From Suillus spraguei (taxonomy: Eukaryota; Basidiomycota; Agaricomycetes; Boletales; Suillaceae), in the NCBI GenBank assembly GCA_016800925.1, contig JABCPU010000080.1, positions 148,969-212,968 on the forward strand: a DNA stretch of 64,000 nucleotides, given 5' to 3'. A program made the position numbers and the translations under genes. The notes under the pieces are model-generated. The model searched no databases. It was not told where the DNA came from and saw nothing but the letters and a program-made list of their open reading frames with translations. Positions 25,986 to 38,021 of the stretch are shown here, in pieces (the first letter of the stretch is position 1; each line of letters starts with the position of its first letter).

Positions 25986-26174
25986 CTATACACAATGAGT
26001 ATGAAGGTTGATTTACAAATTATATTACCTTTTCTCGAATGAACAAGGAAAACATGCCAAACTATAATGGATATTGCAATGAGACGCAGCAAAAGTAGAG
26101 AGGCCATGCTGACTTACTATAACGACGAAACCTCCAAGGCATGCATAGGTGATGTGCGGTATGGTTATTGAAAG

Positions 26175-26932
26175 CTGAGAAGATCAATGAGCGTTGTAGC
26201 AGCTATACGAGACCATGATCACAATTGAAGTGAAATGATGATTGAGCTAGGGAACGGCAGGACGGAACATGAACAAAAGACTCGTTACGTCATTGGGCAA
26301 TTCTTATCCGCGGCTCAGTACGTCCGATCCTCCGATCGAAGTTCAAATCTTTGAGCTCGGCAAATTGATTGGAATTACTAGACCGGTGAGTGGCACTCAC
26401 TTGTAGTCGTCTTCCCTCTGTCTTAATTATCTGCGTGTATCTCACAGGTTCGTGCATTATATTTCTACATGTAGTTTGCAAGTTTCGCCGATTGTGTTAT
26501 GAAGATATATGCTATGCCACCGTGACCGTGCAATTGCAGACCGTTTGTCTTATGGTGTGACATCCTTCTCTAGAACTATTCTGCTAGCCACGATTAAATC
26601 CGGTGCGAGCTCGACATGTTGAATGAACTCATCAACTACCATTCAACTTCTAGATCAATCCAGGCTCTTCATATCTCAACTCCTGCGATGAATCACACTC
26701 ACTAGCGCTTTCGGTGATCCTCCCTAGCACATTTCCCCCTGCACGAATGTACAAAGAACATACTGCTGTTAATATTCCGAACACTGAATGAATTGCAAAA
26801 GACTTTAGTAGACGACATCATGGAGAGAATGCAAAACAACGCATGGAAGATAATTCTACAATGACAAATACTACAGTGACCGGGATGACAACAATTTAAA
26901 TCCTATGCCAGATGAAAGCAATACAGTAGAAA
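26175..26932. repeat. Spacer B copy 3
   Basis: Matches 12267-13068 with small deletions near 26390-26470. No gene is seen. Confidence 0.65.
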
Positions 26933-29900
26933 CTATACACCAACATGGACGAAAACCATTCTCTGCTCCAGCGGAACCTTCGTCTTCACAGCGTGCGTAG
27001 CACGATTCAGTGCCCAGGCCGCCTTCGTACAATCCATCACACCACCCTTGAACATATTCTCGTAGAAAGCTCTCACAACATGTTCTACATAAGCGTCGTT
27101 GACCTCCCACAGCGTGCCAATCACGCTCTTGAACCCCGAAAATTGCAGTCCAGCCGCGAGGTGAATCACCTCGTCGGGCGTCTCTTTATCGCCGACGGCG
27201 GTATGACACGCTGATAGGAACGCGAACTCGGCGTGAGGAATGTCTTTCTCCATGATATCAAGTAGCGTAATAGGCTCGTCTTTCATGACGAAATGAGAAT
27301 TGTACGGCTGCTCGTGGTCCTGCTTTCCGTGACAAGCAAGGTGCACCCAGTTGTTCTCTTCCAATGCCTGGAGTGCACCTGCTCGTGTAGCTGCATCGCC
27401 AGAAATTGTGGTACGATTGACCGTCACCGGGACGAGCTGTTGGACGTCGCCAGAAATTGTGGTACGGTTGACCGTCGTAGGGACGAGCTTTCGGACAAGC
27501 TCGATCTCGCTATCGACGGTCAAGAGCTCCTTGCTTTTCCCTGCACGAGGTTGACCTTGTCCGATTGCCACGAAGGATGGCGGGACACGCTTCTTCATCA
27601 TCTGTCTAGATCTAACAAGAGCCGAAAGTGTCGGCGCATAAGAACAAATAAAGAGATCCTCCAGGCATGGCTCCTTCCCAGAACGATCTGGCTTTGTTAG
27701 AAAGGGGTTGGCTGCATGGAGAGGAATGGACGTGAAATCTGCAGTCGGACACAGCCAGATTCGAGAGTGGCGCCTTAGCTTAAGGACATGCTCGAGTACG
27801 TTGACGATGGGTAGCATGATCGCGTCCCATATTGTCTGCGAGAGTACAATTAGATCCGTCCTTGACTCTGCTAGGCTCATCCAAGATGCCTCTCGTATAG
27901 CCCTGGCGAAACGATCCTTAAGATTCTTCAGTTCTGTAATAGTGATAGACGGCAATGGAACATTATGGAGCTCTCCTGACGTCGGAACAATGATGGCGCT
28001 GCACGAGTATTGACTCGCGATGAAGATGATAATTGGGCCCTGCCGGGCTGCCACTTGCAAGTCTTCATACAAAGGCGGGAGCAAGAATCGGGAGAATCCT
28101 TTAAGATCACGGATCTTAGCTACCACCGCTCCCCACTCCTCCTGAAGTCTCCTATACTGCATTGCTGCTCGATCAGCAGTAGCTCGGTCAGCGCTGCCGG
28201 TGGAACCTTGAACATCAGCCAAACGCTTGCTCAGGTCTGAGAACTTGTGAGCTATGTTGGGATTCGTAGACATGAGATCTTCCAGCGGAGTCCTGAGCCG
28301 TGATGCCAGCGACCACTGCTGACCACGACCCTGCTCCATAAGTTCGATGGCCCTTTGGAAGTTGTGCCGGCGTATGCCGCACGATCCTGCATCTATGGGC
28401 GTTGATCTGGCATAATGGAAGGCAGCAGCAGCTTCTCGCCGTGAAATTGCAGACGATCGTGTTGCCGAGTGACGATCAAGAAGGTCGAAAAATGTTGCAT
28501 AGGCCTCCAGCCCAGATGCGTGATTGTGCTTCTCTCCTGCGACGATCCAATTCCAAGCTGTTACAATGCGATTGGGGAAGCCTTGCGTGGGATGTCGTGA
28601 TGCCAGTCTGAAGTTCTCCACAGCAAGCGATAAATCAGCAGACTTGCGTTGCACTTCATAACGAGATAAATAGGCGTTCTTCAACCACATATAGCTGAAA
28701 TATCTATGCGGGTGCAGTGAAGGCAAAGCCTCCAACGATTCTTGGCACAGTCGAATGGCCTCCTCGACATCTTCATTCTTCTGCGTTTTCGTGAAACGAG
28801 AGGAGAGCGCCGAGCTCAAATTCAAAAGAGCTGTATGGCGATGTGGATGGCCATGCTGCGTTAACTGAAGTGAATCCCGGTACAGGTCAATGGCCTCGTT
28901 GAGATCTTCGCTGACATCCAATTTGCCATATCTGGTATTGAGCGCGAAGGCAAGGTTGTTGAGCGTTTGATCACGATATGGATTCCCAGGCGGGCGCAAC
29001 GTCAGTGCCTCGCGATGGAGGCTGATAGATCTGTTGATATCGTCAACACCGCCGCGTTGCTTGAAAGGGGTGGAGAGGGCGTTTCCTAGGTTGTTCAATG
29101 AGAAATGACGATATTTGTGCCCAACAGGGCACAAGCGCAGCGCTTCTTCATACAAAGAGATGGCGTCATTGAGGTCATGATGGTTGCCTTGGTGATTGAA
29201 GCGGAACCAGAATGACGAAGCCAAGTTATTCAGGTAGTAATCACGTTCCGAATCTCCCTTGGAGCACAGGGAAACGGCTTCACACTGACATTGGATGGAC
29301 TCATCTAAGTCATCAGTGCTGCCGCGTTGCTCAAAGCGTGACCTGAGAGCCCATCCGAGCTTGTCCAGTGCTCTTGGACGGTGTTTGTTGCCCAGAGGAC
29401 AAAGCTCAAGTACGACTCGCCGAATGTGGATGCCTTCATCAGATCCCTCTACTGAAAATTTGTTGCATTCGCCGATCACATAATCGACGCCATTTGCCCC
29501 TGCCGCGATGCTACGAAGGTAGGTTCCTCTGGACAGAGCGGTAATAGCTTGCAGCACAGATGTGCGGCTTCATGGATATAGACGGCGGTGAAGTTCTCCT
29601 TGCCAAAGCGCCAGGTCAGCGCTTTAACGAGTGGTAGATGGATAGTGGATAATTGGGGTGACCCTCAGGACGTAATGTAAGGGCCTCCCGAAAGAGAGAG
29701 GTGACAGGATCAATGTCTTGAAAATCGTTTTGAATATAGCCTTGCAGGCGGGCCCATGCGAGGTTGGTGAGAGCCTCTGCGCGGTCAGGATGTCCGACCA
29801 AGCATTGGTCCAGGACTGACTGAAAATGCTGTATGGCATCGTTCAGATAAGAGACGGTCTTGCTTGTGACGTATGTGGCAAATCGTTCATGGCCTGCATC

Positions 29901-30574
29901 GGTCTCTCGAGCAATCTCACATTCAGTGATGGACTACACAAGGTGTTCCGTCAACAGAAATCAACGACAGAGGCTGCGTCACTCACGTCAAGCAGTGCGG
30001 TCTCCTGATTGTCGCTAGAATGTAGAACAGTGGCCTTCAGCGTGAGGCAAGGGCGAACCCCACGAACGGGCGGGAAGGAGATATCTACTAGATGTGAGTA
30101 TATAAGCATGAATGAGAAGGAGGTCACTCACCGAAAGGCTCATTTCCATGACCGAGCAGCGCATCCCGCGAGGTTTGAAGTTTTCCGACGACTTCTCCAT
30201 TTCCCAGCATCCGATCGAACTCGAAGGATGCCCTGATCTCCATTGATATTTTGGGTGACACATTTAATGACCTACAAGCAGAAGGTCAGTTATCGAGTCG
30301 CATCCGAAAATTGAGATGGACTGTACAGGGTCACGGTATCGTCCCATGCTACTGATTCGTCGGATGATAAGACCCCAATCGCTGATTTCCAACGTCTCGT
30401 CGAGCCAACAATGATGGATATGTGAACACCGGCGGGAATGCGCTTGGAGGGAACTCGAACATTTTTTGCTCCAATAACTGTAGGTAGAGTGTGAGGATAC
30501 GAAAGAGATACGAAGGCGGTATGGGGCAACTTACCTTCGAGTTTGATATATCGGCCTTGTAAACTGACAGACAT
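26933..30574 (-). pseudogene. C2-TPR-CHAT copy 3 (two single-base deletions)
   Basis: The exon layout equals copies 1 and 2: 30535-30574, 30327-30477, 30132-30271, 29987-30084 and 26933-29933, with intact splice sites. In exon 5 one base is missing near 29630 (GAGTGG against GAGGTGG) and another near 29526 (GGTTCCTCTGG against GGTTCCCTCTGG). The frame is therefore broken just after the N-terminal part of the TPR region. The following 874 codons are open to the end, and the CHAT His and Cys are present. The variable segment (about 28335-28582) and a second block (about 27820-27895, REASWMSLAESRTDL) differ strongly from copies 1 and 2. The gene is either a recent pseudogene or carries sequencing errors. 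A downstream start would give a TPR-CHAT protein without C2. Confidence 0.75.
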
Positions 30575-31386
30575 GATGGTATGATGAAGGAAAACGAGAA
30601 GGACTGATTATGGGTTGGGTGGTGGGTAGAATGAGTAGTGGAAAAGGCGGGAGGGCACTGTAAGTTCAGGTGAGAGGGAGAAGGGAAGTTGAGGGTTCAG
30701 AAGGTTTAGGTGATCCACACGTGTATTTGCATGTTGCAGTTCAGCGCTAGTACAATAGACGCTTGTATGATTTGCACGAAGCGCTGAGGCTAAAAGATCA
30801 ACAGCTTGCAGCAAAATGCTATGGATGAGGGAAAATGACACGGCCAGGACACTGCCAGGACACTGCAAGTCTGTACTGTCATCGTAAGTTGATTGAGACG
30901 TGGTATAATCATTAGCACAAGGCTGAGACAACATAAAACCCAGTGTATTTCATGGTACAAACATTACAGACCACTAGAAATGACGGAGGGTGGTGGGCTA
31001 TGCCTACGCTGTACGAGACGATGGCAAGGTGGAATGATGATCGAGCTAGAAACAAAGGCAACACGGCGGCATCCGAGCTTGAGAACAGTCGGCATACTAT
31101 GCCTCACGGTGGAATCGTCACCCCCGAAAGTCGTCACGACCTAAATATCTCACTCAATTCTTACCTCTACACACAATTCAGAACTTGAGTCGATGTTTCT
31201 ATCATGCACCTTTCATTGCGAGGTTGAACGATCAATTTTTATTAAGAAACGGTGAAGTTCATTGAAAGCCGTCAAAGTCACGCTGGTGACAGCCAGCCGA
31301 GCGCTGCCGTGGCGGAGTTCTAAAAAATACTACCACTGGCTGTTGACTGGCTGTGACGACTTTTCAGTGAGCTGACACATTCAGGC

Positions 31387-31724
31387 ATGGTTCGCCCAAA
31401 AGGCAAATCACGAGAGTCGCGTGATCCCACTTATGAGCAGCGGATCCAGACTGCCATCCAGGGGATTACAACCAAGGTCTACAAGACCATCAAAGAAGCC
31501 GCATTGGCCAATAATGTAAGCTAGTATTTTGCCCTCTCCGAGTCACTGTTTTAATAACTCTCATGATTTTATCAAACTAGATACCTCGCACAACTTTGGG
31601 TGAACGGTACTCAGGGGAACATAAACCACGTCGCGAGGCACATGTAGGTCAGCAGATCCTCACGCCTGCACAAGAGCAGACCATTCTCGACTGTCGAGCA
31701 CGACATCACAACGAAAACCTTTGA
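31387..31724 (+). CDS. Pogo-type transposase N-terminal fragment (HTH only)
   Basis: Exon 31387-31515, GT-AG intron 31516-31580, exon 31581-31724, giving 90 aa. The protein starts MVRPKGKSRESRDPTYEQ, continues KTIKEAALANN, then IPRTTLGERYSG and ILTPAQEQTIL. This order fits a psq-type helix-turn-helix followed by the beginning of a CENP-B type DNA-binding domain, as in pogo transposases. The frame then leaves pogo-like sequence and stops. Such a fragment could still bind element ends, but this is inference. Confidence 0.6.
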
Positions 31725-32280
31725 TGCCTTATCTTCTTATCGACTCAAGGATGATTTTATCGCCATTGCTGGCGCTCTGGGGCTTTCTCGCGAGGGGACC
31801 GTTGCAACTCTCACTTCGAGAATCAAGGAGTACATTGCCGACCCACCTAATGCTCATCTGGCCAACAACCCACGATTTTCAGCTCTGTTTGGCAATGGCA
31901 GAACGCGCGCGAGAAACGCCACATCAGCAACTGACAATTCAACTACCATCAGCGCTGCACCCATTGAAATTCCACCCATTCCAGCACTACCTGCCAATAG
32001 CTCTCATTATTCTTCTCGCGAACATCCTAATGATTCTAACATAAATAGTCCTGATCCACGCCATGAAATACCTTACAATACTCCTGTACATCCAACTCGC
32101 AGCAACATACCAGCATCTCAGCAATTTTCCGGACATTTTACTTCACACCAGCATCAAGTTCATTTGCCTCATCATGGACCACATAGTTCTCATTCTCATG
32201 AAGCATTTCCTGCACCATACAGCCATTATAATTACAACCACATCCCCTACAATACTCCACGTCACACCAACCAATCATAA
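31690..32280 (+). pseudogene. SAP-like gene segment carried by the pogo-like element
   Basis: In a frame shifted relative to the transposase fragment, an open stretch reads HDITTKTFDALSSYRLKDD, then FIAIAGALGLSREGTVATL, then RIKEYIADPP and NPRFSALFG. The Leu-Gly pattern followed by a helix resembles a SAP-like DNA-binding fold. A long Ser/Pro/His-rich tail follows to a stop at 32280. It has no start of its own, so it looks like a host or element-derived 3' segment joined to the pogo N-terminus. The family call is tentative. Confidence 0.4.
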
Positions 32281-33854
32281 TTTTTGACCTGTAACAATTT
32301 TTTTAGGCGTTGCCGAGCGGAATTTGAAAGCGGCAGCAGTGAACTGCTGTGACAAAAGTGTGACTGACGACTTTCGGGGGTGACGATTCCACCGTGAGGC
32401 ATAGTATGAAATAAAAAGGAAATTTCAACGAACCTGAGAGTCATAAATACCAGAAATAGGATGGTGTACGAGAGTGTGCCTGGACTATCCCAAAAGCATC
32501 GCTCTGAGTCCAAACATAGATCAGCAGAGCGAAGACTCGTTATGTCATCGCTTAGGAGTGTGTTTTTCGTTTTACACGTCCTTCATCACTTTTTACCTCG
32601 ATCATCCAAATTAGTGGTTTGGATGATACAAAAGCAATTTGGGAGAGGCCTGAGTCATACACCAAGTGCGTCTTTCTTTTTTCACCTCAATCTTGACCGA
32701 GTATGCAGGTTGCTCTATATACAGACTCTAGTGAATGTATGGATTAGCCCTTGTCCCTTCAAGTAAACTAGAAATAGCAGGTCGACTATCATACACATTT
32801 GTGTCCTCCTCCAATCGAACTTGAACCAAACTACCAGACAATCCTTACATCCGCACAACAAGTACTACACTGATCAACAAGCATTTCATATGTATCAAGT
32901 CGAAGATCGTATGGGAGGACACGCGAATACGATTCGATATATAAATCAGACGAGGATGCAGTTGACGTCAGTGCGTATGCGCCCTTTTCACTCTAGTTGA
33001 CTGGATTTTAATTAATCCTTCAATACTAGATAATTCGTATGTACCTTTTCACTTCCTCGCATCTCGCATGGACTTGGGCCTTTTGCAATGGGCTGCCAAA
33101 ATTGAGGCTACATAAACGAGCTCGACCATCCCATCCTCGACACCAAGGTGCGTTTCGTTACGTCTTCATGCCCACTGCCTACATCCCCCTATTTGCAGCC
33201 GATCCTCGCTGAAAAGTTAACGCCGAACATTCAGGTCCGCGACGGGGTCCTGTTCATGGTTTCATGAGTTTACTGAAAAAAAGTCGTGGCCAAACGACGA
33301 GAAACACTGATGAGACACACGAAACAGAATAGAACTACGTTCTGGATTCAAGCGAGACAACGACAAAGGTGAGGGACAAACTAAGGAAAGAGGTGCCTAC
33401 GATGTAGCGAACCATATACGCTGGTGTACGTGAGCCACCAGGCTTATATTTACCTTGGGTCTGGTAGAGCGCACCGATGACATTTCCATTCGAAGTACCT
33501 GGCACTGATCGTGAACCTCATGCATCTATTTGTATTACTCCGGTCTTTGGGCTTTTGGAAGTCACTGGTACACGCGGCACATCTTTGCAGTTTGCATAAT
33601 AAGAGAGCGGTATTTTCCAAAAAAAAAAAGCGTGCATTTGTTTTCGAAAAGTAGTCCTACAAAGATCGATTTTATCACAACAACGAAGCAAGCTATTGAC
33701 ATGGTCCAAGCGACAAAACTGATCGGAAAAATCGAACGCAGACGACCATCGAAAAAACTAAGCGATTCGGTGAAGTTGGTGGTCACCTGCTCTCAGAGCC
33801 AACAGTCTACAACAACACTTTTTTCTCCGGTCAAACGTCTCCCTTACCCCACTA

Positions 33855-34436
33855 TGAAAGGTCACACATCGTCGCAAGAACTATGCGAAATTATCATCCG
33901 AATGCTACCACTCCTTGACATGTCTGAAATCATGGCATACACTGGTGCAAGCAAATCGACATCAGAAAGGATTGCGCGATGCTATAAATTGACTGGGAAG
34001 CCGTAGAAAGTCAGAGGGGTAAGAGTGGTAGAACTCGAATGATGGACTTGAAAGATATCGAGGTGCGTCCATATTCAATCTCTTTCTGTGCAAATTCTGA
34101 CATATAAAAGTACATGCATGGCTGTTTGTCCCGCAGCTGTGATATGTATCTAGATGAGCTCCGTGATGAGATTAGCAAGGCTCGCGGGAAACACCCGTCT
34201 TTGTCCACCATCTGGCGAACGCTTCATCGCACGGGATATTCAAGGAAGAAAGTGAGTGTCTTGATTCTCGTTGACAATGATGTTTGATTGATGTGTGCAA
34301 TAGATCACTCGAGAAGCAAGAGAGCGGAACCTTGATAAACGTGCTGAGTACATGTATCAGATTGGCCTCAAGTATAGACCCGACCAACTCATTTTTGTCG
34401 ACGAGAGCTCCGCCGACATCTGGTGCGGAGCTGGAT
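33855..34436 (+). pseudogene. Truncated Tc1/IS630-like transposase (copy 2)
   Basis: Same content as 1900-2480: an HTH-like stretch, an in-frame TAG after YKLTGKP, two introns, the first-Asp region of the DDE core, then truncation. It cannot encode an active transposase. Confidence 0.65.
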
Positions 34437-34465
34437 CCACCTGGCATTGTGGCTGCTGACGAAGT

Positions 34466-34637
34466 GCCAGGCTTTTTTTGGTGGAATGGGCCGTGGCCGT
34501 GGTTTAGTCTTTGAGACGACTTCCTGACTTGAAGGATCTTCCACCTGTGTACCACTGGGGAGCTGTGATTGCTTTTTCGGAGGACGGCCGCGTTTACGAG
34601 GCTCCTTGACCTTGCGCACTCGTGCAGGAGCCTTTGC
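34466..34637 (-). pseudogene. Antisense AT-hook gene fragment (copy 2)
   Basis: Identical in layout to 2510-2681. It contains the RKRGRPPKK AT-hook core on the minus strand, within the Tc1-like element. Confidence 0.45.
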
Positions 34638-35071
34638 CATCCTGCGAGACAATGTAGCAGACCGGGAAAAGTGAGATGTGTGTGAATTTGGTTTGTATAC
34701 TAGTACTAGACACCAGACAAGTGTCCACTTCGTCAGATCATTCCATTCGTTCTACAGTCGTCTGCGCCTCATTGTTCTTATCAAGTTTGTATCTTACCGT
34801 TTGTCATTATCTTGCTTCGTTACTGAAATAAAAATCAATCTTTGTAGACTGTTGGCTCTGAGAGCAGGTGACCACCAACTTCACCGAATCGCTTGGTTTT
34901 TTCGCTGGTCGTCTGTGTTCGATTTTTCTGATCAGTTTTGTCGGCTGGACCATGTCAATAGCTTGCTTCGTTGTTGAGATAAAAATCGATCTTTGTAGGA
35001 CTACTTTTCGAAAACAAATGCACGCTTTTTTTGGAAGATACCGCCGGCCTCTCAGCTTATTATGCAAACTG

Positions 35072-35693
35072 CTGTAATGCCTAGACCAGGTCTTCAAGTG
35101 AGTGGCACTCGATTGTCGTCGTCAGCGTACAAGTGCTCGAACGTTCCCTCTGTCTTAATTATCTGCGTGTATCTCACAGGTTCGTGCATCTATCAAAGTA
35201 TATATATTTCTATATGTAGTTTGCAAATTTCAATCAGACTGCCGATTGTGTTATGACGATATACGCTATATACGCCACCGTGACCGTGCAATTGCAGACC
35301 GTTTGTCTTATGGTGTGACATCCTTCTCTAGAACTATTATGATTAAATCCGGTGCGAGCTCGATATGTTGAATGAACTCATCAACTACCATTCAACTTCT
35401 AGATCAATCCAGGCTCTTCATATGTCAACTCCTGCGATGAATCAGACTCACCATCGCTTTCGGTGATGCTCCCTAGCACATTTCCCCCCTGCACAAATGT
35501 ACAAAGAACATACTACTGTTAATATTCGGAACATTGAATGAATTGCAAAAGACTTTAGTAGACGACATCATGTGAGAGAATGTAAAACAACGGTATGACA
35601 AACAGGGAAGATGATTCTACAATGACAGATACTACAGTGACCGGGATGACAAAAATCTAAAACCTATGCCAGATGAAAGCAATACATTAGAAA
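35072..35693. repeat. Spacer B copy 4
   Basis: Matches 3113-3746 with short deletions. No gene is seen. Confidence 0.65.
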
Positions 35694-38021
35694 CTATACA
35701 CCAACATGGACGAAAACCATTCTCTGCTCCAGCGGAACCTTCGTCTTCACAGCGTGCGTAGCACGATTCAGTGCCCAGGCCGCCCTCGTACAGTCCATCA
35801 CACCACCCTTGAACATATTCTCGTAGAAAGCTTTCACAACATGTTCTACATAAGCGTCGTTGACCTCCCACAGCGTGCCAATCACGCTCTTGAACCCTGA
35901 AAATTGCAGTCCAGCCGCAAGGTGAATCACCTCGCCGGGCGTCTCCTTATCGCCGACGGCGGTATGACACGCTGATAAGAACGCGAACTCGGCGTGAGGA
36001 ATGTCTTTCTCCATGATATCAAGCAGCGTGATAGGTTCGTCTTTCATGACGAAATGAGAATTGTATGGCTGCTCGGGGTCCTGCTTTCCATGACAGGCGA
36101 GGTGCACCCAGTTGTTCTCTTCCAATGCCTGGAGTGCACCTGCTCGTGTAGCTGCGTCACCAGAAATTGTGGTACGATTGACCGTCACCGGGACGAGCTG
36201 TTGGACGTCGCCAGAGATGGTGATACGGTTGACCGTCGCAGGAACGATCTTTCGGACAAGCTCGATCTCATTGTCAACGGCCAAGAGCTCCTTGCTTTCC
36301 CCTGCACGAGGTTGACCCTGTCCGATCGCCACAAAGGATGGAGTACACGCTTCTTCATCAACTGCCTAGATCTGACAAGAGCCGAAAGTGTCGGGGCGTA
36401 AGAACAAATGTAGAGATCTTCCAGGCATGGCTCCTTCCCCGAACCATCTGGCTTTGTTAGAAAGGGGTGAGCTGCGTGGAGAGGAATGGACGTGAAATCA
36501 GCAGTCGGACACAGCCAAATTCGGGAATGGCGCTTTAAATTAAGGACATGCTCGAGCACCTTGATGATGGGTAGCATGATCTCGTCCCATACTATGCGCA
36601 AGAGGACAATTAGGTCATTCCGCGGCACTTTTGGGCCCAAGGTGGATGCGTCTCGTATAGCCCTGGCGAAACGATCCTTAAGATTCTTCAGTTCTGTAAG
36701 AGTGATAGACGGCAATGAAACATTATGGGGCTCTCCTGACGTTGGAACAATGATGGCGCTGCACCAGTATTTACTCGCGATGAAGATAATGACTGGGCCA
36801 TGACGTGCTGCCGCTTGCAAGTCTTCATACAAAGGCGGGAGCAAGAATCGGGAGAATCCTTTGAGATCACGGATCTTAGCTACCACCGCTCCCCACTCCT
36901 CCTGAAGTCTCCTATACTGCATTGCTGCTCGATCAGCAGTAGCTCGGTCAGCGCTGCCGGTGGAACCTTGAACATCAGCCAAACGCTTGCTCAGGTCTGA
37001 GAACTTGTGAGCTATGTTGGGATTCGTAGACATGAGATCTTCCAGCGGAGTCCTGAGCCGTGATGCCAGCGACCACTGCTGACCACGACCCTGCTCCATA
37101 AGTTCGATGGCCCTTTGGAAGTTGTGCCGGCGTATGCCGCACGATCCTGCATCTATGGGCGTTGATCTGGCATAATGGAAGGCAGCAGCAGCTTCTCGCC
37201 GTGAAATTGCAGACGATCATGTTGCCGAGTGACGATCAAGAAGGTCGAAAAATGTTGCATAGGCCTCCAGCCCAGATGCGTGATTGTGCTTCTCTCCTGC
37301 GACGATCCAATTCCAAGCTGTTACAATGCGATCGGGGAAGCCTTGCGTGGGATGTCGTGATGCCAGTCTGAAGTTCTCCACGGCGAGCGACAAATCAGCA
37401 GACTTGCGTTGCACTTCATAACGAGACAAATAGGCGTTCTTCAACCACATGTAGCTGAAATATCTATTCGGGTGCAGTGAAGGCAAAGCCTCCAACGATT
37501 CTTGGCACAGTCGAATGGCCTCCTCGACATCTTCATTCTTCTGCGTTTTCGTGAAACGAGAGGAGAGCGCCGAGCTCAAATTGAAAAGAGCTTTAGGGCG
37601 AAGTGGATGGCTATGCTGCGTTAATTGAAGTGAATCCCGGTACAGTCAATGGCCTCGTTGAGATCTTCGCTAACATCCAATTTGTCATATCTGGTTTGGA
37701 GCGCAAGGGCAAGGCTGTTGAGTGTTTTATTACGATATCGATTCCCAGGCGGGCGCAACGTCAATGCCTCGCGCTGGAGGCTGATGGATCTGTTGATATC
37801 GTCAACACCGCCGCGTTGGTTGAAACGGGTGAAGAGGGCGACTCCTAGGTTGTTCAAATGATGGATATGTGAATACCGGCGGGAATGCGCCAGGAGGGAA
37901 TTCGAACATTTTTTGCTCCAATAACTGTAGGTAGAGTGTGAGGATACGAAAGAGATACGAAGGCGGTATGGAGCAACTTACCTTCGAGTTTGATATATCG
38001 GCCTTGTAAGCTGACAGACAT
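35694..38021 (-). pseudogene. C2-TPR-CHAT copy 4 (internal deletion, several frame breaks)
   Basis: Exon 1 and the start of exon 2 remain (start codon 38019-38021). At about 37858 the sequence jumps directly into the middle of the TPR region, removing about 1.3 kb that includes part of exon 2, exons 3 and 4 and the first TPRs. Further lesions are a 1-nt loss near 37646 and frame breaks near 37217 and 36343. The last of these separates the catalytic block from the rest. The C-terminal open frame (36332-35694) still has HLACHGK and FLSACHTA. The sequence is mosaic: it is like copy 3 from about 36825 to 37450 and like copies 1 and 2 downstream of about 36800. Confidence 0.85.

Larger units (their letters stand above)
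18785..26174 (-). pseudogene. Na+/H+ antiporter copy 2, split by a copia element
   Basis: The 3' part (18785-21246) holds the C-terminal tail and most membrane segments. The first two exons remain at 26118-26174 (ITIPHI) and 26029-26061 (FGMFSLFIREK). Between them sits a copia element, and about 190 bp of antiporter sequence (matching 11887-12077 of copy 1) is missing. Other lesions are a 17-bp deletion near 20950 relative to copy 1, and TGG to TGA at about 21092, which makes a stop where copy 1 reads GWFVSAG. This copy keeps the intact frame at the site of the 2-bp deletion of copies 1 and 3 (QTEESVFSS, near 20540). It therefore shows the ancestral reading there. It is non-functional. Confidence 0.85.
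31097..32404 (+). mobile_element. Pogo-like Tc1/mariner element, 1308 bp, with TA target duplication
   Basis: The ends are perfect inverted repeats of about 40 bp (CTATGCCTCACGGTGGAATC at the left, its complement at the right). TA lies on both sides (31095-31096 and 32405-32406). The other spacer A copies carry the empty site GCATATGAAAT, so the insertion and its TA duplication can be read directly. The element is non-autonomous: no DDE catalytic domain is present. Confidence 0.9.
30575..33597. repeat. Spacer A copy 4, interrupted by a pogo-like element
   Basis: Spacer A sequence continues on both sides of the insertion at 31097-32404. The right part (32407-33597) is closest to the left-edge copy at 480-1632, including small shared deletions. 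TGACGTCA lies at 32963-32970. The small spliced ORF remnant is at about 33130-33320 and is broken. No intact gene is seen outside the inserted element. Confidence 0.75.
33598..35071 (+). mobile_element. Defective Tc1/mariner-like element (copy 2)
   Basis: Nearly identical to 1633-3112. The TIRs are at 33598-33812 and 34842-35071. The truncated transposase is on the plus strand (about 33855-34436, same TAG stop and same cut after VDESSADIW). The antisense AT-hook fragment is at about 34466-34637. The shared defects show that both copies descend from one defective element through segmental duplication. Confidence 0.8.
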
